Part shown: positions 16,591 to 25,860 of the stretch, piece after piece
Layout of the letters: the number at the start of each line of letters is the position of its first letter
Numbering within the stretch: the first letter of the stretch is position 1
DNA from: Psychroserpens damuponensis
Lineage (GTDB): Bacteria; Bacteroidota; Bacteroidia; Flavobacteriales; Flavobacteriaceae
DNA: 64,000 nt
Assembly (NCBI RefSeq): GCF_000826655.1
Contig: NZ_JXJO01000002.1
Coordinates: forward strand, 1 to 64,000
Reading direction: 5' to 3'
The notes under the pieces: model-generated
The model's input: only the letters and a program-made list of their open reading frames with translations
Told to the model about the DNA's origin: nothing
The model's database searches: none
Translations under genes and position numbers: made by a program

Positions 16591-19500
16591 GGAGTTTCTT
16601 CTTCTGTATTTCTTCGTTTAACATCATCATTTATCTTTTCTTTAATCGTTTTATATAAAGTATATAAATCTGGAAAAACCTCTTGAGCAACTTCATCTGC
16701 AATTTTATCTGGGTCTGTTGCTCTAACTAATGATTGTATTTTTTCTATTTTTTCTATTTTTTTATCTAAGACATCGGCTTCCTTTTGTAAATCATTTATT
16801 TCAGATTCTAGACTTTTAATTTTTTCATAGCCTTCAGGGTTATCTTCTTTAAAACGCTTATCACTCTCTTGTTGCGCTGATTTAGCTTCTTCTTTGGACA
16901 TTGGAGAACCAAATGAATCTCCTGCTCCTGCGCCACTATATCCGCCACCTCCATAACCTCCTTCAAAAACTGGACTATCAGCAGTACGTCCTGTCCGTAT
17001 ATTTCTCATCTCTGTGGTTTTAGAACTTATCTCACTTTTCACATCTTGAAGTTCATTATCAATTTTAGCTATCTTTTTTCCTATTGTAACTTTTACTATA
17101 GATTTTATAGTAGCACTAACAGCAATTTTAATAGCCCAAGCAGGAATTGGAAATTCTCCATCTTCATCAATAAAATTAATTGGATTATCAAAAGCATAAT
17201 TATACGGAGAATATGTTGGCATCTTCTGAGCCAATGGATCTATATTCATCCAACGTCCAAGTGCTGGGTCATAATTGCGAGCAGTAACATCCATCCACCC
17301 AAGTCCTAGTTCGTCCTGCTCTTCTTTACCACCAAATCCATACGGATGGTCAGTACCATTTATCACATTATTATATCCTTTATGACGTAAACCAAAGGGA
17401 TAGTAGTTGTTCTCCTCTAAGATTTCGGAAGATGCTTCAATTGTACCGTTACTATTGAGGTCAGAGTATGACAGTCTTATATTCCCTAAGTGGTCTTTAT
17501 ATTGATATACATAGTCATAACCACCATTATTACTTGGTTCAACGTATCCCTCAGGATGCGAAAAGAACTTTAAAACATCTTCCGCCCCATGTTTTTCATA
17601 TATAAAATTACCAGCATATGCTGTAGTTGAGATATCACCATTGTAGGATTCCATTCGTTTTTCTAATTTAACACCAGTTGCATCGTAAATATAATACAAT
17701 TGTCCTTCATTTGGGTCACTAGAAACAATAAAAGTTGGAAGATTTAAATGATTATACTCTATTGAACTAATGGATTTATTTTTATCTACTACCATATTAC
17801 CATTGGTGTCGTATTCATAATCTCCAATTTGTGATCCAGCCGTATCTGTAAAACCAATGGTGTTATTTCCATTTTCAGTTACATCATCTAATTGATTACC
17901 ACTATAAGAATACACTAAGTTATCCATACCTCCAGAAAACCATCCATCATTATTAATCCCTGTTCTACCTAACGATAATATATTACCATTTTTATCGTAC
18001 TGAACATTTTTAAGATTATAGTGACCATTTTGTCCTGGAGTACTCCGTCTATAATGTGCCCAATTAATTCTGTTTAATGCGTCATACTCGTAATAATAAC
18101 CACGATAATCTACCAAATCTGTAGCATCATTAACCGTTTGCCAAATTGTTTCGCTTATGTTTCCATTATACAACTTTTTTGACACTGAATTCCCTGCCAA
18201 TTCTATTGTATTATAATTAATTTTAAATGCAAATAAATCATCCCCTAGTGACGTTGGTTCGTTGATTTGTTTTAACCAACCACGAATGTTATAGATATAA
18301 TCTACAGTTTGTAACGGTGTTGTTTCTGTATTACCAACATTTTTAATTTTAAGTTGACCTAATTCATCATATTCATTCTTGATGATAAGTTCTTCTGGTT
18401 GCCCTGTAATTTGTTGTTTTTGGGTGAGTAATCTGTTTGCATGATCGTAGGTAAACCTATCGGTTATTATAATCGCGGAATTAGTTCCTTTTATATGAGA
18501 ACTTTCGGTTTCTAAAACTGTGCCTATAAAATTTAAATCGGTTTTTATGACATCCTTAGTATTTAAATACGCATTGTCACTACCTATATAAATGGGTTGT
18601 GCTTTTTCATCATAATACGTCACAGAGGTAATCCAGTCTGTTGTGCCTAGTACTAGCACCAAACTCCCTGTTGCCAATGTTTTGGTATCACTGCTAATAG
18701 TTTTACCATAAATGGTTCCTGGATTAGGCAAGGCATTTGTTAATGTCGCATTATAACTATCATAATAATTAACAGTGAGTAATGTTAAATTATTTGACGG
18801 ATATACATCATTTGAATAATATACAGACATACCGTCAATAGTTGATGCACTTGAAGATTGTTCTACTGATAATTGAGTTTGGCTACTTGCTGTGTCCTGT
18901 AAATTATGTCTAGAGTAATTATTATTAACAATTCCTGTATATGCAATGCGATCAAATTTATCATATTTTGTAAATGACCATCCTTTTGGAGATTTAGCAC
19001 GCTGTAAAGCGTCCTGTGTTAATATTGGTCTATCTAATTTATCATAGACTATATACTCCCATCCTTTTTGTGGGATTTTCTTTTCTATCAATCTGTTTCT
19101 TTTATCGTAATGATATTGGTAGCAAAGGTCATCTATATGCTCTTCAACGATAATAGTATTTGGCAAATTTGCAACAATAGTTTCATTAATCGATGTTGTT
19201 GCACCACTTCCCGCGATATACAAATAACCATTTTGAACGGATACTGTGTAATTACCATTTAGAATGGTACCTAATATCATATTTGGTATATTTTGATTCA
19301 ATTGAACTACAGCTCCCTTTGCCAAATCAATAGAGGAATCAAAACTTACATCAAAATCAACTGTAAACGTATTGGCACTGCCATTTACATTAATATTAAT
19401 TGTTCCATTACCTGTAGTAATTGGTTCACCATGCTTATTTGTAGGAATTAAAGCAGAGGATTTATTAATAGAACTAAATCCCTTGTACCCCTGAGATGAA

Positions 19501-20363
19501 AGCACAAGGTCTGAGCCTTTAGGGGAAAGAACATAGGTTAAATTCTCAAAATCATCATATACATAATATGTATTATGTTCAATATCTTCATTATAAGTTC
19601 TCTTTAGAATAACCTGCCCTAAACTATTTTTAAATTCTTCGGTAGTGTGATCTTTGAGATACATTTGGCTAGGTTGCCAGTTTTCATCTTTTGTAATTGT
19701 TTTATATAATTCGTTTGCTCCATAAGTTCCCTCATAAAATAATTGAGGCTGTTCTGTATCTAATGTTGGGAAAATGACACTAAACATTTCAACTTTTTCA
19801 ATAGTATTTGTTTGATACTCAAATTTAATGGTGTGATCTGTATCATTAACTTGATCTACTTGCCAATCTTTTCCTGGTGCGCCTTGTTCTAAAACTCTAT
19901 TTAATGGTGAGTTTTCAAAGTGTTTTTGAGAGTATGCATTAACATCTGCAAGATTTAACCAATTTTCTTCTGGATATTTCTGTAAATATTGATTCTCTTG
20001 ATTTAATATGAGATTTATATTATCAACATAATTTAAAGCATTATTGGTAAGCTGAGTAAATGTTGGCAAATAGTCTTTAATCTGTCTACCTAAGTCATCA
20101 TAAATTATTGGGGTAATGATATTTTCTTTATTACCTCCTGCTTGTTTTGATATAGATTGTTTTGGTCTACCCAATCCATCTAAATAAGTGATAGTTTCTA
20201 TTTTTTCATCATTGACTAAGTCTGTTGATGTACCAACTTTGTGCTCTCCATCTGTAGTCTTCACCTTGTAAGATGTTGACTTTACGTAATTCTCTGTTGT
20301 TGTTTGTGCCAATACTGTAAATGACACTAAAACGAATGCTAATGTGATTAGTAAATTTTTCAT
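16587..20363 (-). CDS. Exported Rhs/YD-repeat protein, DUF6443-type, with variable C-terminal tail
   Basis: This 1,258-residue protein has a signal peptide (MKNLLITLAFVLVSFTVLAQ), a DUF6443-like N-terminal region (ETITYLDGLGRPKQSISKQAGG), many YD repeats (YDKRNRLIEKKIP, YDHANRLLTQKQQ, YEYDALNRINW), and the Rhs-associated core ending ARNYDPALGRWMNIDPLA and NYAFDNPINFIDEDG. The last ~187 residues (bases 16587-17150) are unlike the rest: a short hydrophobic stretch, a glycine-rich linker (GGYGGGGYSGAGAG) and long coiled coil. That is where Rhs proteins carry toxin or effector modules, but I recognise no catalytic motif. No type IX sorting domain is present. It follows the SpvB-like gene after 10 bases and is coupled to the TPM lipoprotein. 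Confidence 0.85.
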   Translation of the reverse strand: MKNLLITLAFVLVSFTVLAQTTTENYVKSTSYKVKTTDGEHKVGTSTDLVNDEKIETITYLDGLGRPKQSISKQAGGNKENIITPIIYDDLGRQIKDYLPTFTQLTNNALNYVDNINLILNQENQYLQKYPEENWLNLADVNAYSQKHFENSPLNRVLEQGAPGKDWQVDQVNDTDHTIKFEYQTNTIEKVEMFSVIFPTLDTEQPQLFYEGTYGANELYKTITKDENWQPSQMYLKDHTTEEFKNSLGQVILKRTYNEDIEHNTYYVYDDFENLTYVLSPKGSDLVLSSQGYKGFSSINKSSALIPTNKHGEPITTGNGTININVNGSANTFTVDFDVSFDSSIDLAKGAVVQLNQNIPNMILGTILNGNYTVSVQNGYLYIAGSGATTSINETIVANLPNTIIVEEHIDDLCYQYHYDKRNRLIEKKIPQKGWEYIVYDKLDRPILTQDALQRAKSPKGWSFTKYDKFDRIAYTGIVNNNYSRHNLQDTASSQTQLSVEQSSSASTIDGMSVYYSNDVYPSNNLTLLTVNYYDSYNATLTNALPNPGTIYGKTISSDTKTLATGSLVLVLGTTDWITSVTYYDEKAQPIYIGSDNAYLNTKDVIKTDLNFIGTVLETESSHIKGTNSAIIITDRFTYDHANRLLTQKQQITGQPEELIIKNEYDELGQLKIKNVGNTETTPLQTVDYIYNIRGWLKQINEPTSLGDDLFAFKINYNTIELAGNSVSKKLYNGNISETIWQTVNDATDLVDYRGYYYEYDALNRINWAHYRRSTPGQNGHYNLKNVQYDKNGNILSLGRTGINNDGWFSGGMDNLVYSYSGNQLDDVTENGNNTIGFTDTAGSQIGDYEYDTNGNMVVDKNKSISSIEYNHLNLPTFIVSSDPNEGQLYYIYDATGVKLEKRMESYNGDISTTAYAGNFIYEKHGAEDVLKFFSHPEGYVEPSNNGGYDYVYQYKDHLGNIRLSYSDLNSNGTIEASSEILEENNYYPFGLRHKGYNNVINGTDHPYGFGGKEEQDELGLGWMDVTARNYDPALGRWMNIDPLAQKMPTYSPYNYAFDNPINFIDEDGEFPIPAWAIKIAVSATIKSIVKVTIGKKIAKIDNELQDVKSEISSKTTEMRNIRTGRTADSPVFEGGYGGGGYSGAGAGDSFGSPMSKEEAKSAQQESDKRFKEDNPEGYEKIKSLESEINDLQKEADVLDKKIEKIEKIQSLVRATDPDKIADEVAQEVFPDLYTLYKTIKEKINDDVKRRNTEEETP

Positions 20364-20373
20364 GGTTCTAGTA

Positions 20374-23300
20374 TTAGTATTGGTTTCTATAATTATATTC
20401 GTTCTCGCTTAAGATATTACCGTCTTGGTCTTTGACGTATTTAAGTCTGTTGAAGTCATCATAATGATAGGTCATAGAAAACCCTCTAGGGTCAGTTACG
20501 CTTGTCACCCCAATAAGTGGGTCATAAGTTAATGTAGTAACTTGAGCATCAACTAAATCTGAATGATTCCTTATATCATCTAATTTTGTTTTAAGAAAAT
20601 TCTCTGTACTAATATTTGAATCATTATTGGATGCAGATTTAGCTGCATTTATAACCGTTAAAAGACTTGAAGATATATTATCATAGCTATGACCTATTAT
20701 TTTAGCTATAGGTTGAGAATCATTATAACCCCAAACAAAAATGACTCGTGTTCCTTCTGCTTTTGAAAACTCTAATGGGTTATTAAAATTGTCATATTTA
20801 TGAAACTCAATCCGAGCTTCTGGATCATCAGCACCTTTACCAACCTCAATTACTTGAGGTAATAATTGATCTGTGGAATATTCAAAAAAGACTTTATGAG
20901 ATTGATTAAGTTGCGTCCCATTTCTAAAACTTTGTGTTGCTACTAATTCATTAATTTGATGTAAGTCAACTAATTTCTGCCTGACACTAATTGAATTACT
21001 ATTAATATCCGGTCCAACAGGATAAAAATATTTAGAAACTAAATCTTGTATAATACCAGACTCCTCAAAACTATTAGTTACTTGACTTATTTGAAAGTTA
21101 TCTGCATTATATTGATAAATAGCACTACTTTCCTTTACAGAACTACTAGTATCATCATAAAAATACTCGTAATTATCTGTCTTATTTAAATACGTTTTAC
21201 CCCAAATGTGTTTGGCATTTTGTATGCCTATATAACCAGGAAAACTACCACAATTCTGTGTATCACCTATTCCACTATCTATTGCACAGATTTCTATATC
21301 TGCTGTTCCACTTTTGTAATTTTGATAATAACTAAAGAACATATCACTTGGGCAATTAGATTGATAATAAGTATAGAAATAGTCATATTCTGCAATTTCA
21401 TCAAATACATATTCATTTTCTGTCTTTTTAAGTATATCCCCACTTTCATTAAAAACCGATTGTTTTATTAATAAACCTTTTTTATGCTCTAAGTCTGGAA
21501 CAGGAGTTTCAAAATAAGGAGGTGTTGAAGTATAGTAAGATTGATCATAAGTCGGATAGTCTAAAGAATTTGTAAACTCATAATCAGTTTTACCATTACC
21601 CGTTTTAGTGACTGTTACATTTTTATAACCTACATAATTCCCCTTAGTCATTTGTCCTGAAACTGCATTTAAAATTCTTGTAACTTCAAAACTATATGAA
21701 GTAGGTATAGGGTTACCCAAATTTATTACTCCCAAGCCTGCGGAACAATCAACTGGTGTAATTAAATTCATATTTTTCGTGTATGTTCTTTTCATCATAA
21801 TACTTCCTTCAAATGCACCGCTGGATAATTGCAAATTAGGATCACTAAGATTACCACTAGGTAGAGGATTCCCAAAAGAAGTATCTGTTTCCTTCAACGA
21901 ATAATCAAAATCGGTTTTAATCATATCGTTTTCCTGGTCTGTAAACCTTATACTCTTTATTCTTAAACCACCACCTCTTAAGTTCCTTGTATTGTACTGA
22001 AAAGTACCATATCGCATGGTAACATAAACACTCAACATTGTATGATTTACATTATCTGGAAGGGTTGGGTCTGGAGGAGCAATAATGTATTGTTGACTAG
22101 TATATACTTTTATCATATACCAACCTGGACTTAAACTTACATTGTCTACTATAGGATTGTTATTATCTTGTAAATCAAAGTTCCTAACAAATGTTTCTGA
22201 TGATATATCATTTTCACTTTGAGGATTAGTTACATTGTTATTAAGAGTAACCTTACTCAACCTAACGTCGTGTTTGTTATAATCAATTTGATTTGAGATT
22301 ACGCCAACAGTATTATAAGTAATTTCACCCGAAGTATTACTCGTTACTTCAAAAAACAATCTTTGTGGTAGAGGAACGGTCATACCATTTCCAATTAGGT
22401 CTCCATAAAAAGATTGATTGGGAGGCAACACCATAACATTGTTTTCTGGTAAATTAAAAACGTTTACCAATGATTGACCTACATAACCTATCTTATTTAG
22501 TTCAAAATCAAACTCCTTTTTACCACCTGTTGGGTAGGAAAGACTATTAAGAACTCCTGTTTTTGCTTTTGCTTCATAGTGTGAAGCATTATAAAAGTCA
22601 TTAATTCCATTATAATATCCCCATATATCTTTATTTTCATTCTCAAACTCAGGTAACTCATCTCTATTTTCATAAAACATTTTATATGGTAATATGGTGG
22701 ATTGATTTGAAATATCATGAATTCTATCTAAAAAGAGTCTCCCTTGAGGATTTGTATGATAAATAAAATAAAAGTCTTTTATTTCATTCCCATTGAAATC
22801 CTCAATTGTTATACCAGTTAATTTACAGCTTGTAAAGTTTGTAAACTCAGGATGATTATTCTCTTTAGAAAATGAGATTTTTGTAAGGTCTTTTAATGTA
22901 ATTTGTTGTAATTTTTTACTTTGTATTGTAAGGTTACTACCTTTAGTAATATTTTTTGGAGGCATTAAAGAGGCATTAGAGTGTTTCATACTACCCAATA
23001 AAGAAGCTGGTGTTTGACCATTTGTACCTGTAAGTCTTGCAACTTCTCTGTTTTTTGCTGTGGTAAAAACCTCCAAAACATCATGATACTGATAGTTTGC
23101 TAGTAACTGATTACTTGAAGATCTTATCTCAGTGAGTTTCCAAGAAGATGTGTAATCTAATAATTGAGGTGACGTGATATTGCCAAATTGTGTAAATTTA
23201 TCTGACTGTGATCTACTATGTAAATAGGATTCACTATGTGTAATTTCTTTATCAGAAAAAAGAAACTTATTACCATGAGGATCAATAACCTCAAAACTAT

Positions 23301-24060
23301 TGAGAATATAAGCGTCTTCAGCAGTAGAGGCATTATTAGTAGTGTAATTAAGGTTAATTTTTATGTTTTTATCAGAAGAAATAATCTTAGGCTCTAAATT
23401 GCCATTTATGTTTAAAATTATAAACCTGCCCGCATATCCAAAAAAACTAAATTGAAAAAGGTCTGGTTGATAATCTTGATGTTGTACTCCATTGGTAGTT
23501 TCCCAAACAAATTCACTTAACTCATCATACTCTGTTTGAGAAGCGTTCGCTATATCAAGATTTGTTAATTCATAAAAATTATTACTAAAAGTACCAATAT
23601 CACCTACACCATAATCACCTATACCGGAAACGGTAGAAATTTCATCTGGCACATCCATTACCGTTCTTGAAATAACACTTTCAGTGTTTAAAGACCACCC
23701 TGTACCTGTCCATCCAGACCTCTCATCCACTCTCACACCCGACGGGTTGTAACTTAATCCAATATTAAGATTGAGATTATTTGAAAGTTTGGCTAAATAC
23801 AAAGAAAGAGAGATATCAGGAACACCTGTGTAATGATTGACAGGCACTTCTTCAAACCTCATTAAAGTTGCAACAGTAGGAGATGGAGGAATAATTGTGG
23901 GTAAATCAGTTTCAATATTTTCTTCGATTCCTCCAATCGTATTAGTATTTGTCTGCGACAAACTATTGTTCACACTTATGATGGTCAATAATAATATTAG
24001 CTGCAATTTAGAACTTATGAAACAATAAGGTTTCGAATAATAAATTAAATTTTTCATCAA
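20374..24060 (-). CDS. Exported large SpvB/Rhs-like protein preceding the Rhs protein
   Basis: This 1,228-residue protein has an N-terminal signal sequence (hydrophobic LQLILLLTIISVNNSLSQ). The N-terminal third has an SpvB/TcaB-like entry (GLSYNPSGVRVDERSGWTG followed by TGWSLN), and the C-terminus has YD-type repeats (LTYDPLIGVTSVTDPRGF, YHYDDFNRLKYVKDQDGN). It ends without a sorting domain. In Bacteroidota such a protein is commonly found just upstream of a DUF6443 Rhs protein, and the two may assemble one shell. Here the next gene starts 10 bases downstream, so the 24060-16087 genes form one transcript of two large shell proteins and a lipoprotein. The start could be 3 bases downstream (a second Met). 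Confidence 0.75.
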   Translation of the reverse strand: MMKNLIYYSKPYCFISSKLQLILLLTIISVNNSLSQTNTNTIGGIEENIETDLPTIIPPSPTVATLMRFEEVPVNHYTGVPDISLSLYLAKLSNNLNLNIGLSYNPSGVRVDERSGWTGTGWSLNTESVISRTVMDVPDEISTVSGIGDYGVGDIGTFSNNFYELTNLDIANASQTEYDELSEFVWETTNGVQHQDYQPDLFQFSFFGYAGRFIILNINGNLEPKIISSDKNIKINLNYTTNNASTAEDAYILNSFEVIDPHGNKFLFSDKEITHSESYLHSRSQSDKFTQFGNITSPQLLDYTSSWKLTEIRSSSNQLLANYQYHDVLEVFTTAKNREVARLTGTNGQTPASLLGSMKHSNASLMPPKNITKGSNLTIQSKKLQQITLKDLTKISFSKENNHPEFTNFTSCKLTGITIEDFNGNEIKDFYFIYHTNPQGRLFLDRIHDISNQSTILPYKMFYENRDELPEFENENKDIWGYYNGINDFYNASHYEAKAKTGVLNSLSYPTGGKKEFDFELNKIGYVGQSLVNVFNLPENNVMVLPPNQSFYGDLIGNGMTVPLPQRLFFEVTSNTSGEITYNTVGVISNQIDYNKHDVRLSKVTLNNNVTNPQSENDISSETFVRNFDLQDNNNPIVDNVSLSPGWYMIKVYTSQQYIIAPPDPTLPDNVNHTMLSVYVTMRYGTFQYNTRNLRGGGLRIKSIRFTDQENDMIKTDFDYSLKETDTSFGNPLPSGNLSDPNLQLSSGAFEGSIMMKRTYTKNMNLITPVDCSAGLGVINLGNPIPTSYSFEVTRILNAVSGQMTKGNYVGYKNVTVTKTGNGKTDYEFTNSLDYPTYDQSYYTSTPPYFETPVPDLEHKKGLLIKQSVFNESGDILKKTENEYVFDEIAEYDYFYTYYQSNCPSDMFFSYYQNYKSGTADIEICAIDSGIGDTQNCGSFPGYIGIQNAKHIWGKTYLNKTDNYEYFYDDTSSSVKESSAIYQYNADNFQISQVTNSFEESGIIQDLVSKYFYPVGPDINSNSISVRQKLVDLHQINELVATQSFRNGTQLNQSHKVFFEYSTDQLLPQVIEVGKGADDPEARIEFHKYDNFNNPLEFSKAEGTRVIFVWGYNDSQPIAKIIGHSYDNISSSLLTVINAAKSASNNDSNISTENFLKTKLDDIRNHSDLVDAQVTTLTYDPLIGVTSVTDPRGFSMTYHYDDFNRLKYVKDQDGNILSENEYNYRNQY

Positions 24061-24288
24061 AAATTAGTTTAGAAGTTATTGGATTTACAAAACATAAATA
24101 CCAACTAAACTATGATGCTGACATTTCAATCTTGCCTTTTATACTTCTCTAAAATTAGTATCAATCTTCAAATATTAATTAAGGTTTTAACTTTAAAAGT
24201 TAAAGCTAAATGCTTTACATTTGTTTCTCTCCCTATTTTATATTAGTAGCTGTAAGTATTAATTTATTAATTATTTTATTTACAGACT
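24061..24288. promoter_or_regulatory. Divergent promoter region of the Rhs operon and the plus-strand T2SS operon
   Basis: TACATTTG at 24216-24223 matches the -7 consensus for the rightward operon and leaves a 65-base leader before response regulator 2. Just upstream is the inverted repeat CTTTAACTTTTAAAGTT-like dyad at about 24186-24205 (TTTAACTTTAAAAGTTAAAG), a candidate regulator site that could also touch the leftward Rhs promoter. Confidence 0.45.
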
Positions 24289-24966
24289 ATGACACAACCT
24301 ATTAACGTCTTAATCGTAGAAGATGAACCTCTTATTATAAACGTATTAGAGAAAACATTAGATCAAATAAGCGAAGACAATGGCTTATTTGAATTTAAAA
24401 TATCATCGGTAACTAATTGCGATTCGGCAGAGCTTGAGATACAAAAAGCTGTGAAGACTCAGCCTTTTGATTTGGTGCTTTTAGATATAAGTATTCCGGA
24501 ATCTACAGATAAGCAATTATTATCTGGTGAGGATATTGGAGTTAAATTAAGGGAGTTATTTCCCAATGTAAAAATTATGGTTTTTACATCACATAATAAC
24601 AATTACCGATTGAATAATATCCTTAAATCAATCAATCCTGAAGGATTTCTCATAAAAAGTGATATTGATTATAGTAAACTAATTACTGCTATAAATGCGA
24701 TACTCAATGATGAGCCTTTTTACAGCAAAGCAATCATGCAATTAGTAAGACGTCATATTTCTAATGATTTTGTTTTAGATCAATTAGATAGACAATTGAT
24801 ATTTCATATCTCAAAAGGTTCAAAAATGAAGGAACTCGCTGAGATCTTACCCTTATCTAAAAGTGCTATGGAATACAGAAAAAGAAATCTTAAACAATTG
24901 TTTGATATCGATGATGGTAATGATAGAGACTTAATTTTAAAAGCAGAAGAGCATGGCTATATATAA
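24289..24966 (+). CDS. Response regulator 2, NarL/LuxR-like, first gene of the plus-strand T2SS operon
   Basis: This 225-residue protein has an intact receiver: acidic pair in IVEDEP (11-12), phospho-acceptor Asp66 in LVLLDISIP, Thr in MVFTSH and Lys in FLIKSD. The C-terminal helix-turn-helix (MKELAEILPLSKSAMEYRKRNLKQLF) is a divergent NarL/LuxR type. It is paralogous over its whole length to regulator 1 at 13775. It precedes the GspG-like pilin by only 22 bases, so it is in the secretion operon itself. No sensor kinase is encoded on the island; a chromosomal kinase must supply phosphate, if any is used. Confidence 0.88.
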   Translation: MTQPINVLIVEDEPLIINVLEKTLDQISEDNGLFEFKISSVTNCDSAELEIQKAVKTQPFDLVLLDISIPESTDKQLLSGEDIGVKLRELFPNVKIMVFTSHNNNYRLNNILKSINPEGFLIKSDIDYSKLITAINAILNDEPFYSKAIMQLVRRHISNDFVLDQLDRQLIFHISKGSKMKELAEILPLSKSAMEYRKRNLKQLFDIDDGNDRDLILKAEEHGYI

Positions 24967-24988
24967 TTTCAAAATTTCAAATGATAAG

Positions 24989-25381
24989 ATGAAAGTAAAA
25001 GCTTTTAATCTTCAGGAGATTCTGGTAGTGCTTCTAATAATTGGTGTATTCATGTTAATCGCTTTACCAAACCTTATGCCTTTAGTTACTAAAGCAAAAA
25101 GTGCTGAAGCGCAGATCCAATTAAAATACATTTTTAATAATCAAACATCACATCGCTATCTGTATTCTAAATACAGTACAGATTTGTATGAGTTAGATTT
25201 TGAAGCACCTAAAACGGTAAAAAACAATGGAACTAGTAATTACATTTACGATATTTTAAATGCAGACAATACAACTTTTATAGCTAGAGCAACAGCTATA
25301 ACTGATTTTGATGGTGATGGCATCTATAACGTCTGGGAAATAAACGAAAATGGTACGCCTAAACAAATTATAAAAGACTAA
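24989..25381 (+). CDS. GspG-like major pseudopilin
   Basis: Starting at ATG 24989 gives 130 residues beginning MKVKAFNLQEILVVLLIIG, a textbook prepilin N-terminus: short basic leader, cleavage after Ala, Phe at +1, Glu at +5 and a hydrophobic helix ending in ALPNLMP. An upstream in-frame ATG at 24953 would put 12 extra residues before the leader and overlap the regulator gene. The C-terminal part has DFDGDGIYNVWEI, an acidic loop resembling the calcium site of GspG. Its position directly before the prepilin peptidase and GspE supports the major pseudopilin assignment. Confidence 0.8.
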   Translation: MKVKAFNLQEILVVLLIIGVFMLIALPNLMPLVTKAKSAEAQIQLKYIFNNQTSHRYLYSKYSTDLYELDFEAPKTVKNNGTSNYIYDILNADNTTFIARATAITDFDGDGIYNVWEINENGTPKQIIKD

Positions 25382-25860
25382 TGATATTAGTAAAAATCAT
25401 ATTAATTATAACATTAGGTTTGATCTTTATTCAGGACTACAAAGAACGTCGAGTGTTTTGGTTTTTATTTCCAATAGTGGGTTTATGTAGTGGTTTTCTT
25501 TTTTACAATGACACATTACCAGAATTATTTATAACCTCAATTATCTTAAATCTTGCTTTTGTTACACTTTTGCTATTGGTAATAATACTATACTCAAAAT
25601 TGGTTTTAAAAGTCAATATTAGTGAAGCTTTTGGACTTGGAGATGCTTTACTATTTATAGGTTTAATTTTTTCGTTTTCAACAATCTCATTCTTAATAAT
25701 TTTTGTTTTTGCGCTTGTATTCTCTCTTATTGCACATCTAAGTTTAAAACGATTTTCTAAAATCAAATCTGTACCACTTGCTGGTTATTTAAGTTTGTTT
25801 TTTGGAGCCTCCTATATTTCATTTTGGTTGGGTATCACTAATTCTTTATACGCGTTTTAA
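25381..25860 (+). CDS. Prepilin peptidase (A24 family, catalytic domain only)
   Basis: This 159-residue polytopic protein shares one base with the genes on either side. It keeps both aspartates of the A24 family: QDYKERRVFWFLFP (D near residue 20) and the GLGDALLFIG (GxGD) motif near residues 80-90. It lacks the N-terminal zinc and methyltransferase domain of GspO/PilD, like the short CpaA/FlaK-type peptidases. The obvious substrates are the four pseudopilins of this island, which share a K-x-K-A leader with Ala, not Gly, at -1. Confidence 0.8.
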   Translation: MILVKIILIITLGLIFIQDYKERRVFWFLFPIVGLCSGFLFYNDTLPELFITSIILNLAFVTLLLLVIILYSKLVLKVNISEAFGLGDALLFIGLIFSFSTISFLIIFVFALVFSLIAHLSLKRFSKIKSVPLAGYLSLFFGASYISFWLGITNSLYAF

